Shown here: positions 38,201-50,200 of the stretch, piece after piece
Numbering within the stretch: position 1 is the stretch's first letter
Layout: the number at the start of each line of letters is the position of its first letter
NCBI RefSeq assembly: GCF_032854445.1
Contig: NC_088295.1
Location: forward strand, 18,151,385 to 18,215,384
DNA: 64,000 bases
DNA from: Liolophura sinensis
Lineage: Eukaryota > Mollusca > Polyplacophora > Chitonida > Chitonidae
Reading direction: 5' to 3'
Notes under the pieces: generated by a model
Told to the model about the DNA's origin: nothing
What the model saw: the letters and a program-made list of their open reading frames with translations, nothing else
Database searches by the model: none
Program-made: the position numbers and the translations under genes

Positions 38201-41200
38201 GAGTGAAGCAATGCTCATTGTACGGTGCCTGCTAAACCTCCTAACTTTAGGGCACCGTGAAACCAGTCTTGAGGCATGAAAAGTCAAGCAAAAAAACAAA
38301 AAAACTGTATTGAAATGGGAAAATATGAAGTAATATCTGATCACTTCTATATCAGAAGGTAGACATAACTGATGCTGACAACTGAATCATGTGCACACCA
38401 GGATGGACTCTCTAAACCGTCGTAATTCACTTACTGGCGGTACTGCTATAGATTACTGCATGTTTTTCTTGAGCATGGCATTAGCCAGCAATCAAATAAA
38501 GACTTTATGTTAATGAGATGATGACTGATGGTACACATTAATAAAATTGTTGTCATTTGTCAACAGATTGGTATAAACTTGTGTGTTCTGGTCACAACAG
38601 AAGGCTACTAGTGGTGAAAACATTGTCATTAGTCTATTGTAACCTTTACACCTATTTGTAAGGTGTTTATTCAGCATATTCTAAAGGCATTATTCTGTCC
38701 CACTGAAAAGGTTTTACTTCTTGTGAAGCCCTGAAACTGACCAATCCAACAAATGTTGTCTCCAAAATTAAATAAAAAAGGTGCACTCTTTGCACGGAAA
38801 GTAGCTCTTTCATATGTGAAAAGGGTGAGGAAGTAGGGTATGCCATTTGAGCTAATACAGGCTTGTGATGAACTGTCCATAAGTATGTACCTCTGATTGA
38901 TGGTACACATCAGTCTTACATCTAACCACAAGACATCAGTCTTACATCTAACCACATTACACCCGGGATGATGCAGAGCAGTTGAGACCTATTACACTCT
39001 TTTTAACACACATTAACAGGTGACTGATAGTACACATTACTAAAACAGACAGCAAAATCGTACATGTACGTATTCAAGTATACTTTGGTGACTAGTACAC
39101 ATTGCAGTATGTATACTGTCGTGATGGATGGTACATGTTAATGATGTTGACAACTACATTATGTGCACATTGGGACATATAAGTATGTATATATACTTAA
39201 TTAACATATATTCCCTGTTGACTAATAGGACACATCAACCTGTGGATGGTTGTGGGTTTCCCCCTGGGCTTTGCCCGGGTTTCCTCCCACCATAATGCTG
39301 GCCTCCGTCGTCTAAGTAAAATATATTCTTAGTGCGGCGTAAAACACAAATCAAATAAATAAATAATAGGACACATCACTGATGCAGACAACAAAATAAT
39401 TTGTGCATTATAAGAAATATAAGCATATGGTTGTACACTGTGGTACACATAGTGATTAATGCTTGGGACAATTAGATTATGTACACATTGGAACACATAT
39501 ACACGCTATGGTGACTGATGGTACACATTAATGATATGGACAACTGCATTAGGTTTACATTTGAATGATACAGACCAGTGTTGAATTGTCTAAACATACA
39601 CTTCTGTGTTCCGGTGACTGATGGTTCATATTGATGATGCAGACCATTACAGTGTGTTTACATGGGGTGCTACAGCCCAGTGCTGTGCTGGTCAGGTCTG
39701 TGTATTGGTTAAGTGCACATTGTGTAACCACATCCCCTGAAGCTGCTGTGCTGAGCATGGGCCCGTGTGGCCACATCCTCACAAGCCTAGATGAACCAGA
39801 ACAGCAATCTAATAAGAGTAAATGAAAAAAGATAAAATCAATTTTATGAGCTGATACTGTGAAGAGATAGTTACTGAACTAGGCTTCAGCTGGAGGGAAG
39901 ACATCAAATCAAGTCGGCTGCAGCGATCACCTTGCCGAGGTGATCGATGGCAGCCCGGACAAGAGCCATTTCCCGCTCAAGGCTTGACCCATATGCTGTT
40001 TGCTGATCATTCCCCAGCAGCGGTAAATAGATGAGTCTGTCACAGGCCAGATTATCTCTAACTCCCTTCCCTCGCCTCAGCTCCTCTGGCCTTTTCTTTA
40101 AATCAAACTGTAATTTCTGGCAAATTCAAGCCATTCCTTGCTCTTCCTGGTCACACCATTGGCCACTCGGCCGAACCATGTCAGATCCTCTGAGGTCTGC
40201 TGATGGGGACAAACAGATCTGATGTCACATCACTTATTGCACCTGTCCAAGATACGAGCAATTTGGCGGCAAGTGCATACTTAAGGAGTGAGTTAAGACT
40301 GTAGACGTAATTATTATTCATATCAGTTGTCACTTGTGACAGGAATGCAAGACTCTCGGCAGTTTTGTTTATGAGACAGTTTTCCATTATCAGTGAGTAT
40401 CAGATTAAACTCCTGAGTGGAAGAACAGATAGATTTGTGCCTGATTGTGGTGCCTGTGTTCACCAACACAATGGCTGGCTAATCGCTCAGTCTCCTCAGG
40501 CTTGTTAACTGAGAACAGCAGCTCTGTACAAATTGATGGTTTACTACAGAGATTGATATTGCTGCAGATCATATTTGTACTTGTCCCAAACATCTATAAT
40601 AAATATGTTGGCATGTGATTGGCTGAATAAAGGTTGCAGGCCAGTGGCAATTAGTGACATGTGGGTAAATTGGAATGGAGTAAGATGACTTAAATGAGGC
40701 CGAGTGGGCAGTTGAGAATGTTCCATCTGTTTGTCTCCTGTATTGTTTCAGTATGCTTATCCTGCCTTGTTTCATTGTGCTTGTCCCCATCTTATTTCAG
40801 TGTGGTTTTCCTCTTGTCTTATTCTAGTGTGCTTGTTTTTCACACCTTATTTCTTTTTCTTTTCCTCCTTTTTCTTTCTGCTTATTTTGTCCTCTGCTTT
40901 CATAATCCAGTGCATTTACCCACCTGCCTTATTTGTGCTTGTCCCTGTCTTATTTCAGTGTCCTCCTGTCTTTTTCCAGTGTGCATGTCCTTCTGCCGTA
41001 TTTCTTTTTCTTGTCCTCATGTTTTTCTGCATGTTTTCTTGTCTAATTTCAGTGTGGATGTGTTCATGCCTTATTTCAGTGTGCTTAACCTCCTGTCTTA
41101 TTTCAGTTTGCTTGTCCTCTTTCTTTCTGCTTTATTTCAGTATGCTGCGGCTCCTGTATTGTTTCAGTTTGCCTCTTTTCTGAGTGGGGGGAGGGTTGTG

Positions 41201-44200
41201 TCTATTCTCCTCTCTTGTGTCAGTGTGCTTGTCATCCTGTTTCTTTGTGCTTGTCCTCTTGCCTTGTTTCTGTTGAATTATGAGCCATGTGAAAAGGGGA
41301 AAATGGTTGGCAGAGAAACATATTGATTGTCAGGAGGTTGGAAGGAAGGCTATCTAGGCTGATGATTCCTACAAGACAGCTGCACAGTGCACCAAACCCC
41401 ATTGCCACTCCGCTCAAACATATTGATTCAACCTTTACGTTTTAAGATAATTAAGCCCTTGCTCGCCCACCTGACAAACTTCTATAGGAAGTCATAATGG
41501 GCTAATACCCTGGCTTACGCTAAGAGGCTATGCTGAATGGGGTAGGTTTTCTGGAATGTTATTGTACATGTTTGTTGAACTATGGGAATTTGGTACTATG
41601 TAGGCCTATGGGAATGTGGTGAATATTAGGCTCAACACTGTTTGTGATATTATCAGTGTGTAGAGCAATGGATTGACTTTGTAATTTGGCTTGAGGCAAT
41701 GTTTAACCAATGGACTTGTGCTAGCAAAGTCTGTAACAGACTGTTTGACATATAGTGACAAGTTTAACACTATCTTCTATTTAGGCCAGGATCAATAAAC
41801 ATGTTTTTTTTATCACTGGAGATTTAAGTATAACTTGTGATCTGATGTGATATTATATAACAGTTGGTAGCAGTATCTGTTTGTAATATAACATAAGATG
41901 TGTGGCCCGCCTATGCTATTACCTGCTGTAGGCAGACTTTATTGACAGGAGAGCTTACGTGAGAGAGTAGACAGGGAGGTGTTTTGTCACAGATAGAAGA
42001 GTTAAGGTCAGCCTGGGAGAAAAGTTGAACTGCGGCCAACTAATCTGACATAGGTGCCTCTCTGGCATACCCTGGATGGCCGCAGAGGCTGAAATGTCAC
42101 AACTGGAGTGCCCGTAAACTGCCTTACTTCTCTTACCTGTGAATACCTTATACCAGTATGTCCGGGAAACAAAATCTACAGCAAAACTCTTTTTAACAAA
42201 CACACACACACACACACACACACAAAATTGACGTTGAAAATCAGATTTCATTAAAACGTAAATCTCGTTTTTGCTTTTTCTTTTCAATTTATGTTTTGTC
42301 TCTTTAACAAATGTGCCTGAATGTATGCCAAGTGGATTAAGGACAGTTTTGAGGAATTCCCTTCAAGTGCAAGTCAATGTACAGGGTCATTTATAGGCTC
42401 TTGCTGTGTCAAATATGATGTCATACTGTGAGGGCAGTTTGACAGTAATGTTGCACTGTAGTGGTCATTGTCTACTTCTTAGTCACATACCCCTCCTCCC
42501 CCTGCCTCTGCCCTCAAACAGGTTAGGTGGGTGGACAGATCAAGCCAGAAATACCTGTCTGAGAGACACAGGAAACACTTCAATAATTGATTCAGTAGAA
42601 TATTTAGTCCCTCAATGAAATGTATTGTGAGAGGAGATTAATGCTGTTGGTCTTTTTCATTGCTGGATTTTCAGAGCAAGGTATACGGTCATACATACTT
42701 ACATGTACTTTAACTTACCAGCATTGTGTGTGTATTTCTACCTTTCGATTCAAAGTGGATCTAGGCCGTGACTCATTGGATTTTCATCAAATTTCTTACT
42801 GTGTATTTACAGATATCCATCTGATAGATTGCATCAAATTTCTCATTTATTTTATTACCAGAAGTCTTTGAAATGCAATAAAGTGTATTGGCTACATCTT
42901 CCGATTTCTTTTTACAATGTTTCATTGTTGATCTTTTACTCTTTTTAATTCTAATGAACTTTTTTATTTTTAAGATATAACTATTGCATACAACAGTAAG
43001 GTAGTAGTAATGTAATATTTAATGCTGTTTGTGTGTGATTGTAGGTGGTAAGTCAGGTGTCTACAAAACCAGGCTATGATCTGGACCTTGGCTATCGGTT
43101 GTTAGCAGTATGTGCGGCCCACAGGGAGAAATTCTCACCAAAGTCGGCAGGTAAGTCGTAACCAATGTTGTAACCAATACTGCATGGGATGTTGTCGCTT
43201 GACTTTGCATGCTGACGGAAAATTTCCCAACTGAACACTACAGATGCTAGGGTGCAAAGGCTCATCTGTTGATCAAAATTGTGTACAGTCCAAAATGCAG
43301 CTAAAAATCTCAGCTAAATGTTCAGCACTTATCTCAAGTGTACGAATGTCCATTGATAATGTATGTGCACATTTACATACTGTTGAACATTTCTCGCATC
43401 TAGTAAACTATGCAGACTCCTCAACATTTCCTGTATCTAATAGACACTGCAAACTTTTTAACATTTCATGTATCTAATAGACACTGCAAACTTTTTAACA
43501 TTTCATGTATCTAATAGACACGGCAAACTCTTTAACATTTCTCGCATCTAATAGACACAGCAAACTCTTTAACATTTCATGTATCTAATAGACATGGCAA
43601 ACTCTTTAACATTTTCTGTATCTAATAGACACTTGGTGATGTGTGTCTGCGTTAATTAGCACCTCTATTTTTTTGGTAGTAAAGAGAGTTAAGTAGGAAA
43701 ACAAAAACCACTGTGAGGGGGAGAAATTTCTCTTGTTGCTGTAATGTAGGCTAATTAGTTAGACAATTTTTAAATCAGTGCACGGCATGTGTGAATGTGG
43801 GCAGTAAGCTGTGTAGAGTCAATCAACGTGTGTGGTTAGAACAGCTTTTGCTGATTGTTGTATCACATTATCACTTCATTGTTGACACTTTCTCACCTCT
43901 AATGTTAAAGACTAACCTCTCGAGATCAGCCCTTCTTCCTACCTACAAATTAATTCTCTGTTGTTTTCTGCAATTAGATAGATATAACCAAGACTTGTGT
44001 GTTCAAGGTGAGATTGTTGCAATTTATCACAATATTCATATTTCTTTGCCTGAGTTTCTATTATTAGCCAGTGGTCTTTAAGGTTACTGTTTTTTTATCT
44101 GTCCAAGTCAAGTCTTACAGTTAAAAAAATCAGAGAAGTCATTAATATGATGCATATCAAACCTAAAGCAAAATATGCATAATCTGTTCATTTATTTGTT

Positions 44201-47200
44201 GTGAAGAGGTTAAATGTTTGATTGGACATTCATGTAAAATAGATAACAAGTTTCACTTTCATAACAGTTCATAATAGAAAAACATACATTAAAGTCTTAG
44301 CTGCCTTAAAAATGTTTAACTTTGAAAAAATTTGAAATCCTGATATTACTACTGTTTGAAATTCTGCAAGTCATGATGGTATTAAAATTCTTTATTGGCC
44401 AGATCTTACAGAAATCTGTGGTGAAAAGTTGGATCATCTAGAGGCTTTTGAGGGGCAATTCCATATTGCAGTTGTATATAAACTGCCACGTAGTATATCT
44501 GGGGAGGTAATCTTTGGTTGAGGAAGTGTAGTCAGCAATCAGGTGTTATTATCTTGTTTGTGTGTGGCTGGTTTGACCTGGTTTGTTTAAAACTGAAGGA
44601 ATACGGCTCTACTTTTTGACAGCTCCTCAATGACTGTTTGTTCAGATATGACCTCAGCTGGTAAATACGGCTGTGTGTGAACAGACAGGTTTGATGGTGG
44701 CCCAGTTTATTCACTTGTTACCTGTATCCTGCATGTACATTTCACATGTACAGCTAACTTTCCAGGGTCTGTCCTTTGAACAAATGACCTTTTCGTCTTG
44801 AGCTCACCTTCACAATCCATGTTGCCAAATTTGATTGTGGTGATGTCCAAAAGCTTTGGTTAGGCAGAACATGTGGGTGGGATTGATGTGAAGGTTGCCT
44901 TTGGGGAGTATTCCATCCTACTCATCTCCTGTTGCCATGGAAATGCCTGTTGGTGATCGTGAATGATGGATCTGTAAAATAATCAGTAAATCTTGTGTAG
45001 CAAAGTTCATATACACATACCTTATGTTGAAACACACAGTTAATTAGGGACATACTATTCCTCTTTGTGCAAAAGAGGGGGAAAATTAGGTTTTGAAAAC
45101 AATTAAACCCTGAGTTGAGAGGTATGAAGAGAATGCAAAGGAAGGTAGATTTATTTAATTTATGCGAATAGCACTTTTCTTGTGTCAGTTGATGAATATT
45201 TATGTTTCGAGCATCCGATAAAAGTCAACATGCTGAAGGTGTAAAAGGGGAGCTAACTCAGGACTAAGATATCAACAACTTTACCAAGAGTGCATGTTCT
45301 TGGTTCACAAGCACAACTCTGAAGCGAAATCTTTACTTCAGCCAAGTCGTTGGAGCTGAAGTGAGTGTATTCAAAATCTGTCAGAAAACAGTTAAGATAG
45401 CCCAACATTGTTTTGTATCACTTATTTTGATAAGTGAACTATTGTTTTAATTTTTGTTTATTCAATGGTGTTTATGATATGCATTCTCATTTGAAGAAAA
45501 AAACAGCTGACAGTTAAGGGTTTGCCACTTTCCCAGAAGAAAAAAAAATTTTTGCTTTTGACTGTGTAAATTGTCTTTGTTTCCGTACTGTGGCAAGATC
45601 TGTTTGATTTAAGAGTGGCAACCTTGCTCTGTGTTAGCCAGTGTCTTGGAGACATATGGGCCCCTGTGAGTTAGAGCCAGCCCTTTGTCCCTTGTGAGTT
45701 GAGGCAGATCAGGCTAAGGGCTGCGCGCCCCAGTCTGCGAGCGCCCAGCTGTCTTTGTCTCACTGCCAGTACTGGGTGTGAACCAGCATCTGCCCCAGGA
45801 ACAGCCCTAACCTCCCTCCCAGTCCTGATGCCTCACCCCTCAGGCGACTGTTACAATGTAACAAGACTGGTACATGTCTACTTCTAACTACCACTGTCAC
45901 TCTTTATGTGCAAACTCTGATAAGTCAATTAATGTATTTTTAGTACAGCAAGGTGATGTGCTGTACTGGATTGTTAGTAGCATTAGTATGTTTTCTCTGA
46001 CATGTACACCTTTTACAGAAAGTGTTCTTTTCTTCTCCTGATCTCAGTGTTTTATTGTCCATTTACTTCCTTTCATTTTTGTCATGGGGTGACCTTGTAT
46101 TGTGTATTATAGAGTGACTGGATGAAGCGGGACATGCTATTGTTAGGCAGTTAGCCTTGGCTGCAGGCCCCCTGTGGGGCCCCACTTAGTTGTGTGCTGT
46201 CCTTGCCTGCAGTGTTACTGTGTGCTGTACATGTATACAGTACAGAACTTCCAGTTTGTTATGCAGATTACCAGGCCTCTCATTAACATTCATAAATACA
46301 CAGCCAACTGGCTGAGATCTGTTTTTAGGAGGCTCCCAAGTGTCCCCGATGGCTGGGAAATTAAGCTGGTAATTACATCAGTGCATTTGGATTGTATCTA
46401 TCTTTGTGATAGCATTGGGCCTTCCCTGGTTCATTTTACCAACCATGCTCATTCAGAGATATCAGGAGACAGACAATAGGCCATGGAAATTAACTAAATA
46501 TGCTGCTCAGAATGGAATGTGGGCACCCCCTCTGTGAGCCCCACCTAATGTGTGACTGGAAGAGTGCATGACCTCTTGGTTTGCCAGAGAATGCCTTAGA
46601 ATACACATGCAGAGTGGGAAGAAAAGCATTGTTCAGAGGGAAGACTGAGTGAGTGTAAAGCTGGGATCTACACTTACCCTCTACTCAGAGTTTGTCTTGT
46701 GAGCCTCATTCAACTTTTGCCTTTCTGATACAGTAGACTACAGGACCAGAGAGAGTTGTTACCCCCAGCAGTTGGCCACTAAGCTGAAAACTCAGCCAGC
46801 ATGGAGGGTTTCACTTACATAGGGTAGGTCATGCAAACTATCAACAGGATTTTCTTTACCACACCAAAGAAAGTTGATAGGTTTCCCATCAGCATTTGTT
46901 GTGGGATTCAGTGTGCTTTCAGAGCACCATGGAGTAATTGGCTGTATGGTGTGTTGTGATTTTATTGTCAGTGTCTGTGGTGGCGGTGTGTAAACTTCAG
47001 TTCAGTGGGAGGCTTTCAAGGCACAATGCCCAGGTGATGGGAGTTTGATGTGATTCTCCTCTGCTCTGGGAGTTGTCTGCTGAAATCTGCTGAGGTTAGC
47101 AGTTTATTGACTGTAAGTCTTGATCCAAATGGTCTTCCCGACAAACCCTGATCCATGATTGACATGATCAGACCGTCAATATTGAACGCCAGCCAGCACT

Positions 47201-50200
47201 GATTATTGGATCTCAGTCTCTGCCGCTGTACTACTGCTGGCTGGCTTTATGCTGGCTACAACAACAACCACCACCTCTTAACTACGCTGGTAAATCGTAT
47301 GGTATAGACCACAGCCCCTGGTCATTATCGAGACTCCTCTCCATGAGCAGATAACCCTGATGCAATTCCCTCAGATACTCTCTTTCACATGTTAACGCCC
47401 TGAATTATTAACTATATGGTACATGTTATGACCCATATTTTACAGCGGAACATTGTGATGCTAACTGGGTAATGTACTAATGTTGAAATGTAATGCTGTT
47501 ACAGGAGGCAGATGATATTGTCATTTCAGAACATACGTGTTTTAGCAATCCTTGCTAGGTTATTAAACTCTAGTACCACATATTAGTAACCTGCTTGTAA
47601 CTCAGTCTTTACTGTCACTAACATGTTTATTGCTTCTCCATGTACAAGTACATGTTTGTCATGAGGTATCATGGTATTGATATGAAGTCCTCGTAGCACA
47701 GACAACATGCTAGCCTACTGATAGATCTGTGCAAAAGTCTGCTCCTTGATTATTTTTTTTTTTGTATTACTTACTTCATTGGTGTTTTACACGGTACTCA
47801 AGAATATTTCACTTATATGACAGCGGCCAACATTATGATGAGAGGAAACGAGGCAGAGCCCAGGGGGAACCCACAACCATCCGCAGGATGCTGGCAGACA
47901 GATTGTTCCTTGATTGTGGAAGGGTTCTAAAAACGTAGAACACAATTCATATCCTGAAAACATTACCATGTAAAAGATGTTCTTGTTTTTTCTTCTGGTT
48001 AGCCATGTACACAGAAGAGTAAGAAGGAATTCAGCAGTGCTAGTAATGCAATTATATCCATGTTTCTCAATCTGAATATTAGTATTTATTACAACATTGA
48101 GAAATTCTCTTGTGTTACATTGGAAGACTCCTAGAGGACTAGCATTTGTACGTCCCAGAGTTCAAATCTGACTGTAGGCAACTCCGTAATAAAATTCATG
48201 TTGTAGCTTCAGTCCACTCATTCTAATGAGATTGTACCTGATCAAGATATCTTTTTCCATGGGAAAAATTGGAAGCCTGAATGACCACCTTCAGTGTATA
48301 ACTGATGCACTGCAGTATAGTATATCTATACTTAAAGATTGGTGGGAGCAGTAATTTAAGAAGCCTGTCAAATTTGAAGATGGCCACAATTCGAATAGAG
48401 TATGGTTAATGCTTCACATGCAGACTTAGCCTTATTGCATGTATCTATTTTCATGTCTGTCACATGAATAGGAATATGTTGTGAAGCACTATGTCACAGT
48501 TGCACCTTGCCTAGACCAAATGTACATGCATATTGACATGGACTCAGTTTACATGAATTCTGCCGTGGAAATACTGGTACTGTTTAGTGACATGTGTGCC
48601 GCACTTGTATCACCCTAAAGGACCATTAATTTCATCCATGACTAACTGGCCGATTTTTCCTGATTCTGAGAGTTCTATTGACTTAAGAAAGGTGTTTTGA
48701 GGTTAAATTGGAACTTGGGATGATATTCTACTGGAAAAGTTTCAGTACTAGGGGTAATATTTTGTTACGTTTATTTGCCTCTAAAAATGCACTTTTGTGG
48801 ATGAAATTGTAGGTCATTTAGGGTATGAGTTCATCATTTGAATTTGATGGTTTGAGCTTGACCAGTTGACATGTGGAGTTTGCATTCACCTTGAAACATC
48901 TAATGTATATGTAAGATCAAGTAATGGACACATTCAGTATGAAATGGATTGAAAAAATCTTCAAAAGTTAAAAAGGACTATAAGTGGAGGTCAGCTAGGT
49001 GAGGTGTGGTTACAAGTAGCTTACATGTTCTACATGTACATGTATTTATTCACTAATATTTACCTGGCATGTACATGGCCCAGTAGCCTCAGTAAGACCA
49101 GTGGCCTATATGTCAGTCAGATAGAGCCTGTGTACATGTAATTACTCAGCTATTTTGCTTGTTAACCTATTACTTTTATGGATATATTTAGAAACTTCAT
49201 TCTGTGTATGCCAATAAATTACAAAAACTCAAGAGCTGACAAGCAAAACCATTCAGATGACATCTCTGAAATCTGTCTATAAAGTTGCATAAAACGCATA
49301 CAAAGGTGACATTTTATATTTGAAAAGTTGAAAAATATTAGTCCAGATGACTGTTGCACATAGAAGACCGTCATAGCACAAAAAATGATAAAAACTCTTC
49401 CCTGGATATGTGTGTCCTGTAGAAGAGAGAAATCTTACATCTTTTTATAGAGGAAGACCTGATGTCTTGGTTGCATTCTAGTGTGAAGTTGATAAGACCT
49501 GTGGGAAAACATGTAAATTCTGAAAGAGTATGATAAATGTATATCCATGTGATTTACTGTAGTGATCAAATGCTACATATGATTGGGATGATTAAAACAT
49601 TGATATGGGTGATGCTTAAAATGATTTTATACCCATTATATTTATGAATTCACTAATATACTGGTTTTAATATGGTCCACCAAATCAATTACTTTCTTTA
49701 AGTTAACCCAATGTCTGAATTGTTTACTAGATCAGCAGATTTGTACTTTTCCAGATATTGTTTTAATTGTAATACAAGAATATAAAGTTGTAACAGTTTT
49801 TAGATCAATAGAGTGATCAGACTGAATGCATGATAAGCCTAAATGAATATCTACTGCACTGTTAAAGTTGTTTGGATTTACATCTGCAGACAGTGTAATA
49901 ATATATTGGATTCTTTTTAAATTTTCTCCAGGGAATGGTTTAGTTTAGTAACCTGTGAATTTAATTTTATTTTCTCTGAGAACAAAAAGCCATGAGTAAG
50001 TATACACGTTTACATGAATTACAGTCCGTAACCTATTATAAAACCCAGAAATAATTAATGTAATGAAAGTGTTCGATGGCTATTCATGAGTCATGGTAAC
50101 ATGCTTTTAGATGACTTTCTTTGTAACATTATTGTAAGTGACTTGTAACAAGGTTGTATTTCTCTCACAAAGGTGTATATGAATCTACAGCACTTTATTG

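Larger units (their letters stand above)
38340..39660. repeat. Degenerate ~100-bp repeat field
   Basis: Recurrent GATGGTACACATTAATGATG, GACAACTGCATTATGTGCAC and ATATAAGTATGTAT-like phrases appear many times (for example near 38370, 38519, 38900, 39123, 39518, 39622; the last two are 104 bp apart). A 24-bp segment at 38907-38930 is repeated exactly at 38933-38956. SINE material interrupts the field at 38461 and 39238. Confidence 0.6.
32444..43044 (+). other. Intron between coding exons 2 and 3 (10.6 kb)
   Basis: Contains two minus-strand SINEs (35599-35795, 37160-37485), a SINE tail (38461-38502), a degenerate ~100-bp repeat field (38340-39660) with an inserted SINE (39238-39364), G-rich runs (36218-36247, 36635-36660), a palindromic CACCT/AGGTG site (39924-39946), the pyrimidine-rich decoy-acceptor minisatellite (40725-41275) and a (CA)n (42198-42225). 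Islands at 34400-35400 and 39880-40690 are complex and may be regulatory. No extra coding exon is needed, because exons 2 and 3 join in frame as in vertebrates. Confidence 0.85.

Noticed and set aside
40694-41326. Long plus-strand open frame of about 210 codons, rich in Cys, Leu, Ser and Phe, with an overlapping 150-codon frame
   Set aside because: It translates the pyrimidine-rich minisatellite; composition follows the repeat, two frames are open at once, and no protein family is recognisable.
43385-43633. Regular repeats considered as a CRISPR array
   Set aside because: Head-to-tail 37-bp units without unique spacers in an animal intron; a minisatellite.
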